Assembly: GCA_030684395.1 (NCBI GenBank)
Contig: JAUXTT010000004.1
Location: 62,001 to 126,000 of the forward strand
Length of the DNA: 64,000 bases
Direction of reading: 5' to 3'
From: Bacteroidota bacterium
Lineage (GTDB): Bacteria > Bacteroidota > Bacteroidia > B-17B0 > Aurantibacillaceae
Each line of letters opens with the position of its first letter. Within the stretch, counting starts at the first letter, position 1. This document shows, one piece after another, positions 9,201 through 17,848 of the stretch. Made by a program: the position numbers and the translations under genes. The notes under the pieces are model-generated. The model was not told the DNA's origin, searched no databases, and was given only the letters and a program-made list of their open reading frames with translations.

Positions 9201-10703
9201 GCAGTTGTAACAGCATTTCCAAACGTAGTTTCTGATTTGATGAAAGGTGTTGAAGGAATTTTGAGAGAGCCATCAGGTTGTTTCGAACAAACTTCCATGA
9301 GCTCTTACCCAAATGCTATGGTGTTGGATTATTTGAAAACATCCAACAGCGATGATGAAAAAACAATTTCCCGTGCAACAGAGTTGTTAGGTAAAGGTTA
9401 TAATCGTTTGATCACTTTTGAAACAAAAGAAAAAGGATACGAGTGGTTTGGTTCAAATCCGGGACATGAAGCTTTAAGTGCATACGGACTAATGCAATTC
9501 AACGATATGAAAAATGTGGGCGCTAATGTGGATCAAAAAATGGTGGGCAGAACGGCTGAATGGTTGATGAGCAGAAAAGATGGTAAAGGTGGTTTCCAAC
9601 AAAATTCAAAAGCACTGGATAATTTCGGTAGAGCAAGCAAAGAGATCACAGATGCTTATATTGTTTATTCATTATCAGAAGCAGGTTATACAGATATTAA
9701 AAAAGAATTTAACGCAGCTTATGATGATGCAGTGAAATCAAAAGATCCTTACACCTTAGCTTTGGTTACAAATGCAGCTTTTAATTTAAAAGAAACGAAA
9801 AAAGCAAGTGATGCGTTAAGTGCTTTGTTGAAATTGCAAGCAAACAACGGAAGCTGGACAGGAACTAAACATTCAATTACCTATTCAACCGGGCAATCAC
9901 TTATTGTTGAAACTACTTCATTGGCAACAATGGCAATGTTGAAAGAAACCAACAAGAATGGCGCCGCAGTGAATAAATCAGTAGAGTGGTTAATTGCAGC
10001 AAGAAACGGAAGTGGAACTTTCGGAAATACGCAGGGAACTGTGTTAGCATTAAAAGCATTAACTGATTTTGCGAAAGCAAGTAAAAAAACAACCGAAGAC
10101 GGAACTATTGTTGTTTATGTAGACGGAAAGAAAGCAGCTGAGAAAAGCTACAAAGCAGGCGATAAAGGAGCGATTGTTTTTGAAGGGATGGAAGAGTTTA
10201 TGAAAGAAGAAGGAAAGCACACTGTTAAGGTAAAATACCTGGGTGTAAAAACTCCACTTCCATACACAGTAGCTGTAAACTGGAATACTTATTTGCCGGT
10301 GAGTAATTCAGAATGCGTTGTTGATCTTAAAACAATAATGGCGGCTAAAACTGCAAACGTTGGAGAGACAGTTCGTTTAACAACAACTATTACAAACAAA
10401 AAGAATGAAGGTATTCCTACTACTATGGTGATAGTTGGAATCCCAGCTGGATTTACGGTTCAGCCATGGCAGTTAAAAGAATTGCAGGAGAAAAAAGCTT
10501 TTGACTATTACGAGATCAAAGGAAACAATGTAGCAATCTACTACCGTTGTATGGCTCCTTCAGCAGTGAAAGAAATTGGTCTGGATTTGAAGGCAGAAAT
10601 GCCGGGAGAATATGACGCTCCTGCCTCTTCAGCATACTTGTATTACACAAATGAATTTAAAACATGGAGCGGGGCAGATAAAGTAACTATTAAAAAATCA
10701 TAA
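6213..10703 (+). CDS. Alpha-2-macroglobulin family protein
   Basis: This 1,496-residue envelope protein is of the bacterial alpha-2-macroglobulin type (YfaS-like). Such proteins trap proteases through a reactive thioester. It starts with a signal or anchor segment (residues about 10-25, GATAILAFSLLAW). MG-type beta domains follow (RVYIQFDKPMYEPGETIWF). A carboxypeptidase-regulatory-like insert lies near residues 565-650 (VTGTVVDANTSKPLSKVKV). After it comes a charged, low-complexity linker of about 100 residues rich in Lys, Asn, Val and Glu. The thioester motif is Cys1023-Phe-Glu-Gln1026 (PSGCFEQTSM), followed by the alpha/alpha thioester domain and a receptor-binding-like end. No penicillin-binding protein 1C gene is adjacent, unlike the enterobacterial yfhM locus. 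Confidence 0.93.
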   Translation: METSTIKKGLKVGATAILAFSLLAWVTPSRYYQQALENEFIKDLKKKLTSYNEEFPEDRVYIQFDKPMYEPGETIWFSANLLNAKNMQASDKSDILHVDFVNPKGSVERSIKLIAKNGRVAGDFDLDKEALGGMYKIRAYTNWMKNSGEDNVFEKEIQVQDVVLPNLKMKLDFEKKAFGAGDEVIAKLVLNTNENKPLADYKIKLVANLNGQKFIEKAEVTDEEGIKFIKFTLPKDLKTNDGLLNVMIDYNGSTESVSRSIPIVLNKIDLALLPEGGDLVEGLQSNVAIKALNEFGKPADIEGVVLNSKGTKVSTFSSFYNGMGAFNFTPAANETYTVKITKPEGITEVYKMPEVLKRGYVLNVNNTKDGELTATIRTTETEQLSLVAQVRGTIYYSTAIDAKKGDNAIIIPTEKFPVGVAQVTLFDAKGIERAERLSFVNSNNQLQISIETDKEKYLPREKVKLTVRVKDEKGMPAPANVALSVVNDQFLSFADDKTGNILSELLLQQDLKGKVEEPAFYFDKKEEKAEKALDYLLMTSGWRRFTWEQIMKQEKPLITYANEKAIVTGTVVDANTSKPLSKVKVKVGSIGEVVETDENGKFTFKKMDLTSYVTLNFTSTGYSYQSLPVYEYNQNLMVYLYKPVSYPSYTYATGTGNAAGVPKQPSGKGGVRNKNNVPKKAERNDVPANNVMVDNVQMVPQENVANNVAIAEPGVVVKEDEGKVKDVKKGKDKEKKNVLSAKADLNEIALGDLDDDGVFVNDNRNNFFKNGEMAKVVAGKPMQAITYYRAKQFYAPQYEAQENVETRTDFRNTVYWNPNIEVDHTGKKTVEFYMSDDVSSFRTTVEGISNEGTIGRGEKTFFTQLPFGMSTKIPVEVATEDVVSIPLTLTNNTDKPLGGKLSVLAPEALLAVQATPEIQTIMPGKAKTIYLDYKVSDKIGVGDFTVTFKACGLGDAFTQKIRIAPKGFPAGVSFSGQEVEKEYTFSNRNVVRGSLKAVVTAFPNVVSDLMKGVEGILREPSGCFEQTSMSSYPNAMVLDYLKTSNSDDEKTISRATELLGKGYNRLITFETKEKGYEWFGSNPGHEALSAYGLMQFNDMKNVGANVDQKMVGRTAEWLMSRKDGKGGFQQNSKALDNFGRASKEITDAYIVYSLSEAGYTDIKKEFNAAYDDAVKSKDPYTLALVTNAAFNLKETKKASDALSALLKLQANNGSWTGTKHSITYSTGQSLIVETTSLATMAMLKETNKNGAAVNKSVEWLIAARNGSGTFGNTQGTVLALKALTDFAKASKKTTEDGTIVVYVDGKKAAEKSYKAGDKGAIVFEGMEEFMKEEGKHTVKVKYLGVKTPLPYTVAVNWNTYLPVSNSECVVDLKTIMAAKTANVGETVRLTTTITNKKNEGIPTTMVIVGIPAGFTVQPWQLKELQEKKAFDYYEIKGNNVAIYYRCMAPSAVKEIGLDLKAEMPGEYDAPASSAYLYYTNEFKTWSGADKVTIKKS

Positions 10704-10710
10704 TAACAAT

Positions 10711-10802
10711 TTAACCACAAAGAACACAGAGCTTTACACGAAGCACACTAAGAAAAGAAAGTCTTTGTGAACTTTGCGCCTTCTTTGCGCTCTTTGTGGT
10801 TA
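10711..10802. repeat. 92-bp foldback of CACAAAG/CTTTGTG repeats
   Basis: The element begins TTAACCACAAAGAACACAGA and ends CTTTGCGCTCTTTGTGGTTA, so its ends are an imperfect inverted repeat of about 20 bp. Inside, CTTTG-type words recur every 10-13 bp. It fills the gap between the alpha-2-macroglobulin gene and the next gene. Related words occur near 36.2-36.5, 43.7-43.8, 47.1, 49.1 and 63.5 kb. Confidence 0.75.
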
Positions 10803-10818
10803 AAAAAACGATCAACAT

Positions 10819-11250
10819 ATGAAAACGTTTGTTTATATATTAGCACTTAGTTGCATTAGTCTCTTCTCTTATGCAAGCGGAGAAGATAGTACTAAAACGA
10901 AGTACGACATCAATGATCCACGTAATCCAAATTGTCCTTGTCATAAGTATCAGAAGATAGCTGATGAAGAGTATCAAAAACAAATTGCCAATGAGGATGT
11001 ACAAATGGCAGCAGAGAATGTGAATAAAAGAGTAGTTGTGCTTAGAGAAAACCCTATCGATTTAAACCTGATCTCAGGTTCTGAACTTTATGTAAAAATG
11101 GAAAACAGTTCTGGTAATGAATTGAAAAAGGTAGGAGTAAAGCGTTCTGTTTTTGCAAAGCGTTCAACTATACAACACAAAAGACATTCACCTAAAAAGA
11201 GGAAAGTACGTTTTGGAAAAAAAGATAATTCGAGGTGTACAAAGTGGTGA
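10819..11250 (+). CDS. Small secreted basic protein of unknown function
   Basis: A 143-residue protein with a clear signal peptide (MKTFVYILALSCISLFSYAS) and a short, Cys-containing segment (NPNCPCHKYQKIAD). The last 45 residues are strongly basic (KRHSPKKRKVRFGKK). I do not recognise a domain. It lies on the same strand as the alpha-2-macroglobulin gene, 115 bp downstream and separated by a repeat foldback, so cotranscription is uncertain. Periplasmic or surface localisation is inferred from the signal peptide. Confidence 0.75.
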   Translation: MKTFVYILALSCISLFSYASGEDSTKTKYDINDPRNPNCPCHKYQKIADEEYQKQIANEDVQMAAENVNKRVVVLRENPIDLNLISGSELYVKMENSSGNELKKVGVKRSVFAKRSTIQHKRHSPKKRKVRFGKKDNSRCTKW

Positions 11251-11254
11251 AATG

Positions 11255-11383
11255 GAACGCTGATGACACACCTGCCCGTCCGTTCAGGTGGGGATTATTA
11301 AGATTGAACTGATTTGTATTAAGTAATGACAGATGTAAATCCTATATCATCAATAATCATATCTGTCAGCGTCATCTGCGTTC
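11255..11383. repeat. MITE-like 129-bp inverted-repeat element
   Basis: The ends GAACGCTGATGAC (11255-11267) and GTCATCTGCGTTC (11371-11383) are inverted repeats with one mismatch. The right end contains GCGTCATCTGCGT (11369-11381), which recurs exactly at the right end of the element at 43,657-43,847. No coding capacity. It fills the gap between two convergent genes. A separate small hairpin (CACCTG/CAGGTG) lies near its left end. Confidence 0.6.
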
Positions 11384-11385
11384 TA

Positions 11386-12606
11386 TTATTCCTCCGCATC
11401 TTCAAGAGATCTCACCCATAATGCATCAGGGCATTGTCCATTTGTCCAAACGCCGGCATAAATGTTCTTTTTGCTTAATGCGAAATAAGTTATGTAGCCG
11501 CAATTATAATCCACTTTGGTATTATGCCTGAAGCCATTATTAAATTCTTTCCAGTTTTCACCATTGTCATTGGAAACAAAAACTCCCATATAATCTCCGG
11601 GAGAAACAAAAAGAGTTTTGCCTGAAACAGCTAAAGCAGAAATACGTTTTGTATTGGGCAACCCATTATTTATTGCCTTCCAGTGATCTCCTTCGTCAAT
11701 TGAAACGAATACTCCGTTATTAGTACCTGCATAAATTGTTTTTCCGTTTATTACAATAGTTTCTATTGTTTTATCTCCATATTGAACAATACCACCTTCG
11801 CCAACATATGCAGTATCTGGAGGAATTTCTATGTGGAGTTTTTTCCAGGTTTTCCCATTGTCTTTTGATCGTTGTAGTTCACTTCCACAATAAGCAAAAA
11901 TGTTTTCTTTTCCGCCAGCAAGCGCAACAGGGTTTCCTGATTTTAATAATCTTTCACCAACGGAAACTTTTGTCCAGTTCTTTCCATTATCAGTACTGGA
12001 AAAAATGGCATAAGGAAGATAAGCGTATAAATTTTTGCCGCTAATAGCAATACTTGAAACCTGCAGGGTATTTGTAATGTACTTTTTAAAATCAGGGTTC
12101 CTGAATTCACTCATGGTTTGATTGTAGAGCTTTGCACTATCTGAATAACCTGCATAAGACTTTTTCCAATAACCTTCTTTGTTTTCTTTTTCCACTGACT
12201 GCGCACAATATAGTTTGTAAGCAGTGGTGTCGAATAAGCCATTGTTGGCAGGCTTCCAGTTTTTGCCATTGTCTTCGGAAATAAATACTCCCGCCCCTCT
12301 TGTTCCGGCAACCATTTTATTGCCACTTACAACAATATCGTTGATTTTGATTGTATCTGGAATTCCGTTTAGCTTGGTTTTTGTCCAGGTAGCTCCTTCA
12401 TCAATTGAAATATACATTCCTGCTTCCTGAGTAAGTGCATAAATATTTTCACCGCTTACAACAACAAATACGATCCCATCCGAAAAATAATTATCGAACA
12501 TATGATGTTCTTTTGATTGAATGGAAGTTGGTTTCCATTTTCCACCGGAATTAAATCCGCAAGAAGATAGAACAACAGCCAATAGTAGAACAGTAAAAAC
12601 CTTCAT
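11386..12606 (-). CDS. BNR/sortilin-type beta-propeller lipoprotein
   Basis: A 406-residue protein with a lipoprotein signal peptide (MKVFTVLLLAVVLSSCGFNS; lipobox LSSC, Cys16), so probably anchored in the envelope. It contains at least six Asp-box (BNR) repeats of the form S-x-D-x-G-x-x-W, for example SIDEGATWTK, SEDNGKNWKP, STDNGKNWTK, SKDNGKTWKK, SIDEGDHWKA and SNDNGENWKE, spread over the whole mature chain. This predicts a beta-propeller related to the Ycf48/sortilin class. Such folds bind ligands or polysaccharides, but the substrate cannot be told from sequence. It is convergent with the gene at 10.8 kb and divergent from rfbD. Confidence 0.85.
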   Translation of the reverse strand: MKVFTVLLLAVVLSSCGFNSGGKWKPTSIQSKEHHMFDNYFSDGIVFVVVSGENIYALTQEAGMYISIDEGATWTKTKLNGIPDTIKINDIVVSGNKMVAGTRGAGVFISEDNGKNWKPANNGLFDTTAYKLYCAQSVEKENKEGYWKKSYAGYSDSAKLYNQTMSEFRNPDFKKYITNTLQVSSIAISGKNLYAYLPYAIFSSTDNGKNWTKVSVGERLLKSGNPVALAGGKENIFAYCGSELQRSKDNGKTWKKLHIEIPPDTAYVGEGGIVQYGDKTIETIVINGKTIYAGTNNGVFVSIDEGDHWKAINNGLPNTKRISALAVSGKTLFVSPGDYMGVFVSNDNGENWKEFNNGFRHNTKVDYNCGYITYFALSKKNIYAGVWTNGQCPDALWVRSLEDAEE

Positions 12607-12674
12607 TGATCCCTCTTAAAATGATAATGCTAAGTTAATCTTTTGTATTGTTAAAGCAATTGATGAGGTTTTTG

Positions 12675-12682
12675 TATTTTTG
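12675..12682 (+). promoter_or_regulatory. -7 promoter element upstream of the RfbD-like gene
   Basis: TATTTTTG fits TAnnTTTG and lies 17 bp before the ATG at 12700. A TTG at 12648-12650 is 24 bp upstream of it, slightly long for a -33 element. Confidence 0.45.
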
Positions 12683-12699
12683 CGATACATTATTCAATT

Positions 12700-13632
12700 A
12701 TGCAAAAGATACTTATTACAGGAGCCAATGGATTGTTGGGGCAGAAATTAGTTTATAAACTAAGAGAAGAGGAGGGTGTGCAGTTAATTGCAACTGCAAG
12801 AGGAGAAAATCGCTTGTTGAATCAGGAAGGATATGAATATTGTTCTCTTGATATTTCGGATGAAAATAATGTAAAAGAAGTATTGGCAAAATATTTACCT
12901 GATGCAATTATCCATACTGCAGCAATGACCAATGTAGATGCCTGCGAGTTGCAACAGGACGAATGTAAAAAAATGAATGTAGATGCGGTGCAATATATTG
13001 TGTCTGCTTTAGAAGGTTTACAAGAAAAAAACGTAAACTATAAACCACATTTATTACACCTCTCAACCGATTTTATTTTCGATGGAACAAAAGGACCTTT
13101 GACAGAAGAAGAAAAACCAAATCCGTTAAGTTATTACGCATGGTCGAAACTGGAAGCGGAGAATATTGTTACTAAAAGTAAATTGAACTGGGCAATTGCA
13201 AGAACAGTACTGGTATATGGCGTAGTTGATAATGCAAGCAGAAGTAATATTGTGCTTTGGGCAAAAAGTAGCTTGGAGCAAAATAAAAACATCAACGTAG
13301 TAAACGACCAATTCCGTACGCCAACCTTAGCAGAAGATCTTGCGGATGGTTGCATTTTAATTTCAAAACAAAAAGCAAAGGGTGTTTACAATATTTCAGG
13401 CCCGGATTTTATGCATATTCTCGAATTAGTAACCCGTGTAGCTGATTTCTGGAAGTTAGACAAATCGTTAATAACACCAAGTACCAGCGAAGGAATTAAA
13501 CAACCTGCAAAACGACCGCCTGTTACGGGTTTCATAATTGATAAAGCCAAAAAGGATTTGGGATACAAGCCTCATAGCTTTGAAGAAGGCCTGGCTTTGG
13601 TGGCTCAACAGTTGAAGGCAGCAGGGAAATAG
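12700..13632 (+). CDS. rfbD: SDR-family sugar nucleotide reductase, RfbD-like
   Basis: A 310-residue member of the extended short-chain dehydrogenase family, most like dTDP-4-dehydrorhamnose reductase, which makes dTDP-L-rhamnose for surface polysaccharide. It has the N-terminal NAD(P)-binding glycine motif (GANGLLGQK, about residues 7-15), the IHTAAMTNVDACE segment typical of RfbD, and the catalytic YAWSK (Tyr-x-x-x-Lys). The C-terminal part (RPPVTGFIIDKAKKDLGYKP) also fits. rfbA, rfbB and rfbC are not adjacent, so a related reductase role cannot be excluded. It is divergent from the BNR lipoprotein and 17 bp upstream of the MORN-like gene. Confidence 0.8.
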   Translation: MQKILITGANGLLGQKLVYKLREEEGVQLIATARGENRLLNQEGYEYCSLDISDENNVKEVLAKYLPDAIIHTAAMTNVDACELQQDECKKMNVDAVQYIVSALEGLQEKNVNYKPHLLHLSTDFIFDGTKGPLTEEEKPNPLSYYAWSKLEAENIVTKSKLNWAIARTVLVYGVVDNASRSNIVLWAKSSLEQNKNINVVNDQFRTPTLAEDLADGCILISKQKAKGVYNISGPDFMHILELVTRVADFWKLDKSLITPSTSEGIKQPAKRPPVTGFIIDKAKKDLGYKPHSFEEGLALVAQQLKAAGK

Positions 13633-13649
13633 TTTAAAACTATCAAAAT

Positions 13650-15284
13650 TTGAAGAACGCTAAAGAGAAGTGTCAGTTTGCATTAAAAATAGTATTGATC
13701 TATTTGATGAGCCCTGTTTGCATTGCACAGAGTAGCTGTGATTCAATTTCGTTTTATAAAAACGGTAAAATTTCGTATTTAAAGACCAAGGACCACTCTG
13801 CTTATTCAATTTACAAGTGGTATAACAACGGACATATTCAATCCCGAATTAGCAGTAAGAACTATCAGTATTATAGAACCGAGAATTATGAGGATGGGAG
13901 CGTGAAATTTGATACCGCATCAAATAATGCAATGAACTTTTGCGAACACTTTTATGGAAACGGAATATTGCAAAAAAGGATAATTGAATATAAAAGCAAT
14001 TCGTCCTATTTTAAAACTGATCCAACCTATTCGCTTTATCAATTTGACAGTCTTGGTGAAGTTAGTTTAATTATAAAGAAAGATATGGCAGGGAAAGTTG
14101 TCGTAAATGAAAAGTATCCTTTTGAAAAGTTTAAGAAAATAAAAAACCTTGCCGTTTATTATCCTGATAAAAACCTTCGGCAATATGGATATTACAGTAT
14201 AAATAAAACGGGGGATACGTTAAAATCAGGAAGTTGGTTTAGTTTTTACCCAAATGGACAAATTGCAGATGCAGGTTTATATATTAATAATATCCCCTGG
14301 GGCTTGCATTTGCATTACGATTCTTTAGGCAGTATTGTTAACAGGGAATATTTTATTAATGGAAGTGTAACAGAGGCATTCGACTCAAAATTCGTCAAAG
14401 ATCAATCTTTTATTGTAAATCAATATAATGACCGGGACGGAATTGGCAGCTCAATAAATAGTTATGGCAAACCTGTAAGTTATTACTATTACAAAGGGCT
14501 TCAGATTTGTGAAGTTCCCGACTCAAAAAAACAAGAAGACTCGACTTCATCAAAAAAGCTTGTTTTTCCTTTATTTGAATACTACAGTGGATGTGATTAT
14601 TTTATGTCAAATTATTATAAGCCACTTGACTTTCGTGGAGAAACAGAAATGATCTATGGTCAGGTAGCGAATAAATGGGAATATAATGGAAAGGCAAAAA
14701 CCAATTCACATTATGTTGCTAATAATAGATTAACTGGTATTTCAGCCATTAAACAGCTTAAACTTCAATGGCGTGAATACAATGATTCGACTGGTCATTT
14801 GTTTGTGACACTACCTTGTGGTAATCGTATAGAATTAATTGACCGGGAAGTTAAAATAAACGGATATTGGGAGTTTGTCACATCGGATGGGATAAAAATA
14901 TTTGAAGGAAAATATAATGATGGACAAGAAGGGGTATGGATTGAGTATTATTCCCAAAATGGTAATCCACGAATTGTACAAAATGTGGATTATGATGCTC
15001 ACGCAAAAGGAGTTTATAAAGAGTATCATCGAAATGGAAAAAAGAAGATTTCCGGTAAATATAATCGTAACAGAAAGAAAAAGGGTGTTTGGAAAGAATT
15101 CACAGAGGCAGGACAAAAAGTCGGACGTGCCAGATTCATTAACGATTACGAATATGGAATTGTTATTTCAGGAAACGGCGAAATAAAGGAAAACGGGAAG
15201 TCAAAAAGGAGTATTTACCTATATTGGAAAGGAAAAAAATTATTCTCCCCAAAAAGAAAAAACCGACCAATTGAAAAATTTTAA
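13650..15284 (+). CDS. Secreted MORN-variant repeat protein
   Basis: A 544-residue protein with a signal peptide (ALKIVLIYLMSPVCIAQS). The TTG at 13650 is chosen because the first internal ATG (codon 20) would remove the signal. It is built from MORN-variant (YwqK-like) repeats such as SGSWFSFYPNGQIADAGLY, EGVWIEYYSQNGNPR and KKGVWKEFTEAGQKVGRARF, which form a beta meander. Such proteins are often labelled antitoxins by homology, but nothing here supports that role. Its end overlaps the upstream sequence of the next gene (spacing 4 bp to the ATG), and both are exported repeat proteins, so they probably form a two-gene unit. Confidence 0.75.
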   Translation: MKNAKEKCQFALKIVLIYLMSPVCIAQSSCDSISFYKNGKISYLKTKDHSAYSIYKWYNNGHIQSRISSKNYQYYRTENYEDGSVKFDTASNNAMNFCEHFYGNGILQKRIIEYKSNSSYFKTDPTYSLYQFDSLGEVSLIIKKDMAGKVVVNEKYPFEKFKKIKNLAVYYPDKNLRQYGYYSINKTGDTLKSGSWFSFYPNGQIADAGLYINNIPWGLHLHYDSLGSIVNREYFINGSVTEAFDSKFVKDQSFIVNQYNDRDGIGSSINSYGKPVSYYYYKGLQICEVPDSKKQEDSTSSKKLVFPLFEYYSGCDYFMSNYYKPLDFRGETEMIYGQVANKWEYNGKAKTNSHYVANNRLTGISAIKQLKLQWREYNDSTGHLFVTLPCGNRIELIDREVKINGYWEFVTSDGIKIFEGKYNDGQEGVWIEYYSQNGNPRIVQNVDYDAHAKGVYKEYHRNGKKKISGKYNRNRKKKGVWKEFTEAGQKVGRARFINDYEYGIVISGNGEIKENGKSKRSIYLYWKGKKLFSPKRKNRPIEKF

Positions 15285-15288
15285 AGCA

Positions 15289-16185
15289 ATGAAAACAGTA
15301 TTAGTAATATTATTTGTTTGCCATGCGTTTTTATGTATCGCCCAACCTGGCGACCTCTATAGCAAAAGCAATTCCTTTATTGATTTTAAAGATGCTAAAA
15401 CAAAATTGTTTGGGTTTAAAAATGCAAAAGGGAAAATTGTTGTGCCTGCAATTTATTCTGAAGTAAGTTTTGAAACAACATGGGCTAAGTGGACGGTGAA
15501 AAAAGATTCAATGATTGGACTATATGCATTAGATGGAACTCTGATTTTACAGCCTTTATATAGATGGATAGAACCACACTATGACATGGATAAAGAATAT
15601 ATTGTTGTTTCAAAAGATTTTAGAAATTACGGTCTTACAGATTTGAAAGGGAAGAAGTTGCTCGATTTAAAATACCCTCGCATATTAGATATTTACAAAA
15701 ATTTATTGCTTGTTGGTGAGTCAAATCGGGATAGTATCTATAACAAAATGATAATTGATACTTTGCAGAATGTAATATTAGATGAAAAAATTATTCATGC
15801 AGAGATTTACGGCTTTGTAGAAGATCATTTCTATGACAGCACTGGTAATTTCTACCTTCAGGCAATAAAAAATGAAAAATTTGCTTTGTTTGCAAACACC
15901 GGCAGGCAAATTTCGGACTTTATATATGCGGGATTGTCGCGATCAAGAAGAAGTTTAATAATGGGAAGATTATCTCGTAATGGTGGTAACTGTGGTATAA
16001 TTGATCAGAACAATAAAACAATTATTCCTTTTAAATATAGCTTTGCAGGAGTCTTTGATAACGGTTCTATAAGAGCAGATACAGAAGAGGGCCAATCGTT
16101 CTATTTTAATTCAGAGGGTAAAACTATTTCAGAAGAAGAATTTAAAGTGATAAACGTAAATCATCCTTATTGGAAAACCAATTAA
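15289..16185 (+). CDS. Secreted WG-repeat-like protein
   Basis: A 298-residue protein from the ATG at 15289. A TTG six codons upstream (15271) would add MKNFKA and overlap the preceding gene. The signal peptide is MKTVLVILFVCHAFLCIAQ. The mature chain has WG/KWG-like repeats of the form G-(F/L)-x-D/N-x-x-G-K-x-(I/V)-(V/L)-P: FGFKNAKGKIVVPAIYSEV, YALDGTLILQPLYRWIEP, GIIDQNNKTIIPFKYS. The biochemical role is unknown. It follows the MORN-variant gene and converges on glpD, with only 19 bp between the two stop codons. Confidence 0.75.
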   Translation: MKTVLVILFVCHAFLCIAQPGDLYSKSNSFIDFKDAKTKLFGFKNAKGKIVVPAIYSEVSFETTWAKWTVKKDSMIGLYALDGTLILQPLYRWIEPHYDMDKEYIVVSKDFRNYGLTDLKGKKLLDLKYPRILDIYKNLLLVGESNRDSIYNKMIIDTLQNVILDEKIIHAEIYGFVEDHFYDSTGNFYLQAIKNEKFALFANTGRQISDFIYAGLSRSRRSLIMGRLSRNGGNCGIIDQNNKTIIPFKYSFAGVFDNGSIRADTEEGQSFYFNSEGKTISEEEFKVINVNHPYWKTN

Positions 16186-16204
16186 ATAATAGTGTTGATT
16201 GTTA

Positions 16205-17812
16205 TCAAATTACTTCTCCCGCACCATTCATGTCGATAATCTTCTTCATATACTTCACCAATTCTTCTTCCCACTTCCTCTTCTCCCCAATAGCAAAATA
16301 ACTCATGCCCGTTCTTCTGATGAAAAAATCTTCAGGTGTCAAACACATTTCATATTCAATGCAATATTGAATTTGCGCCCTGATTAAAACAGGCAAATCA
16401 CTTTCTTCATTTTTTAGCTGCTCTATGAATTTAAATATTTTTAAAGTGTTTGGTCCATATCTATAAACAAGTGTTTCTGCTTCATTGTTTGATAAACCTA
16501 ATACGTTCCCTTGCTCAATCAATGTTTTCTTTAAGGTCGAAAAACTTTGGTTACTATTTAATTTCCCACCTGCGATGGAAATGTTTGAAGTACTGCATTC
16601 AGAGAGAGTTTTGTTTTCTGTAGAAAGAGTTTTTTTACCAATCAAATCAACAACACGCTCTGCCATTTTTCTATAACCTGTTAATTTACCACCGGCAATA
16701 ATGATCATTCCAGATGCGGATTCAAACATCTCATCTTTACGCGAAATTTCCGACGGACCTTTACCCGGCTTTTTGATCAAAGGTCTCAAACCAGCCCAAC
16801 TTGATTCAATGTCTGTTTCAAGAATTTGATTGTTCGGAAAATAAGCATTACAGCATTTCAATAAATATACTGTGTCTTCCTGGGTAACTTTTGGATCAAC
16901 GAGATCACCATTATAAAATGTATCCGTTGTTCCTATATATGTTTTTCCTTCACGCGGAATAATAAAGATCATTCGCTTATCATGAGTGTCAAAATACAAG
17001 GATTGTTTTACGGGAAGTTTTTTCTGATCAACTACAATGTGAACTCCTTTTGTCAGTTGTAATTTATGTGTTTCCTTTTTTGTTTCCAGATCATCCAATT
17101 CATCTACCCAGGGACCACTTGCGTTTACAACATATTTTGCTTTTATGCTGTACTCTTTCTTTGTGATTTGATCCTGAACGATTGCACCACATATTTTTTC
17201 CTTCTCGTAATTAAAAGAAATTGCTTTCATGTAATTTAAAGCAGTTGCACCTCTATTAACAGCTTCTTTAATCACTTCTATTGTAAGTCGTGCATCATCT
17301 GTTCTGTATTCATAAAATAAAACTCCACCGAGTAAATTATTTTTTTCGAGCAATGGCTCTGCTTTAATGGTTTCTTCTTTGCTTAGTATCTTATGCCATT
17401 CTTCTTTTTTTACTCCGGCAAGCCATTCATAAATCCACATGGCAATGCGAGTAGAAAATTTCCCAAGCGAGCCTCCTTTTACAATTGGCAGGAGCATAGG
17501 TTCGGGCTTAGTTAAGTGCGGAGCATTTCTATGAATGATCTCACGTTCTTTACCGACTTCAGCAACTAATTTAAATTCAAATTGTTTTAAGTAACGTAAC
17601 CCTCCGTGAATGAGTTTGGTTGATCGGCTTGAAGTTCCTGCGGCAAAATCCTGCATATCTATTAATGCAACTTTTAATCCTCTTGCACTTGCATCCAATG
17701 CAATGCCTGCGCCTGTAATTCCACCACCGATAATCAAAATATCAAAAATAGAAGCATTCATCTTCTCAATGATGACTGATCTGTTCTTTGATGAAAAATT
17801 TCCTGAATTCAT
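16205..17812 (-). CDS. glpD: Glycerol-3-phosphate dehydrogenase (FAD-dependent)
   Basis: A 535-residue membrane-associated flavoenzyme that oxidises glycerol-3-phosphate to dihydroxyacetone phosphate and passes electrons to quinone. The FAD dinucleotide-binding motif is at about residues 24-32 (IIGGGITGAG). The GlpD signature follows (FAAGTSSRSTKLIHGGLRYL), then the DAO fold (GLRPLIKKPGKGPSEISR) and a C-terminal helical domain. The start used (MNSGNFSS) adds about 17 residues before an alternative internal Met (MNASIFDILII). It is followed downstream on the opposite strand by the WG gene. The glycerophosphodiesterase gene upstream, on the same strand with 36 bp between, could supply its substrate. 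Confidence 0.95.
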   Translation of the reverse strand: MNSGNFSSKNRSVIIEKMNASIFDILIIGGGITGAGIALDASARGLKVALIDMQDFAAGTSSRSTKLIHGGLRYLKQFEFKLVAEVGKEREIIHRNAPHLTKPEPMLLPIVKGGSLGKFSTRIAMWIYEWLAGVKKEEWHKILSKEETIKAEPLLEKNNLLGGVLFYEYRTDDARLTIEVIKEAVNRGATALNYMKAISFNYEKEKICGAIVQDQITKKEYSIKAKYVVNASGPWVDELDDLETKKETHKLQLTKGVHIVVDQKKLPVKQSLYFDTHDKRMIFIIPREGKTYIGTTDTFYNGDLVDPKVTQEDTVYLLKCCNAYFPNNQILETDIESSWAGLRPLIKKPGKGPSEISRKDEMFESASGMIIIAGGKLTGYRKMAERVVDLIGKKTLSTENKTLSECSTSNISIAGGKLNSNQSFSTLKKTLIEQGNVLGLSNNEAETLVYRYGPNTLKIFKFIEQLKNEESDLPVLIRAQIQYCIEYEMCLTPEDFFIRRTGMSYFAIGEKRKWEEELVKYMKKIIDMNGAGEVI

Positions 17813-17848
17813 ATAGGTTTGCGGAAGCGATTACTTGTGTACGAAAGT

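Noticed and set aside
13650-15284. Calling the MORN-variant protein an antitoxin of a toxin-antitoxin system
   Set aside because: That label comes from loose YwqK homology. The protein is exported, 544 residues long and has no toxin partner nearby.
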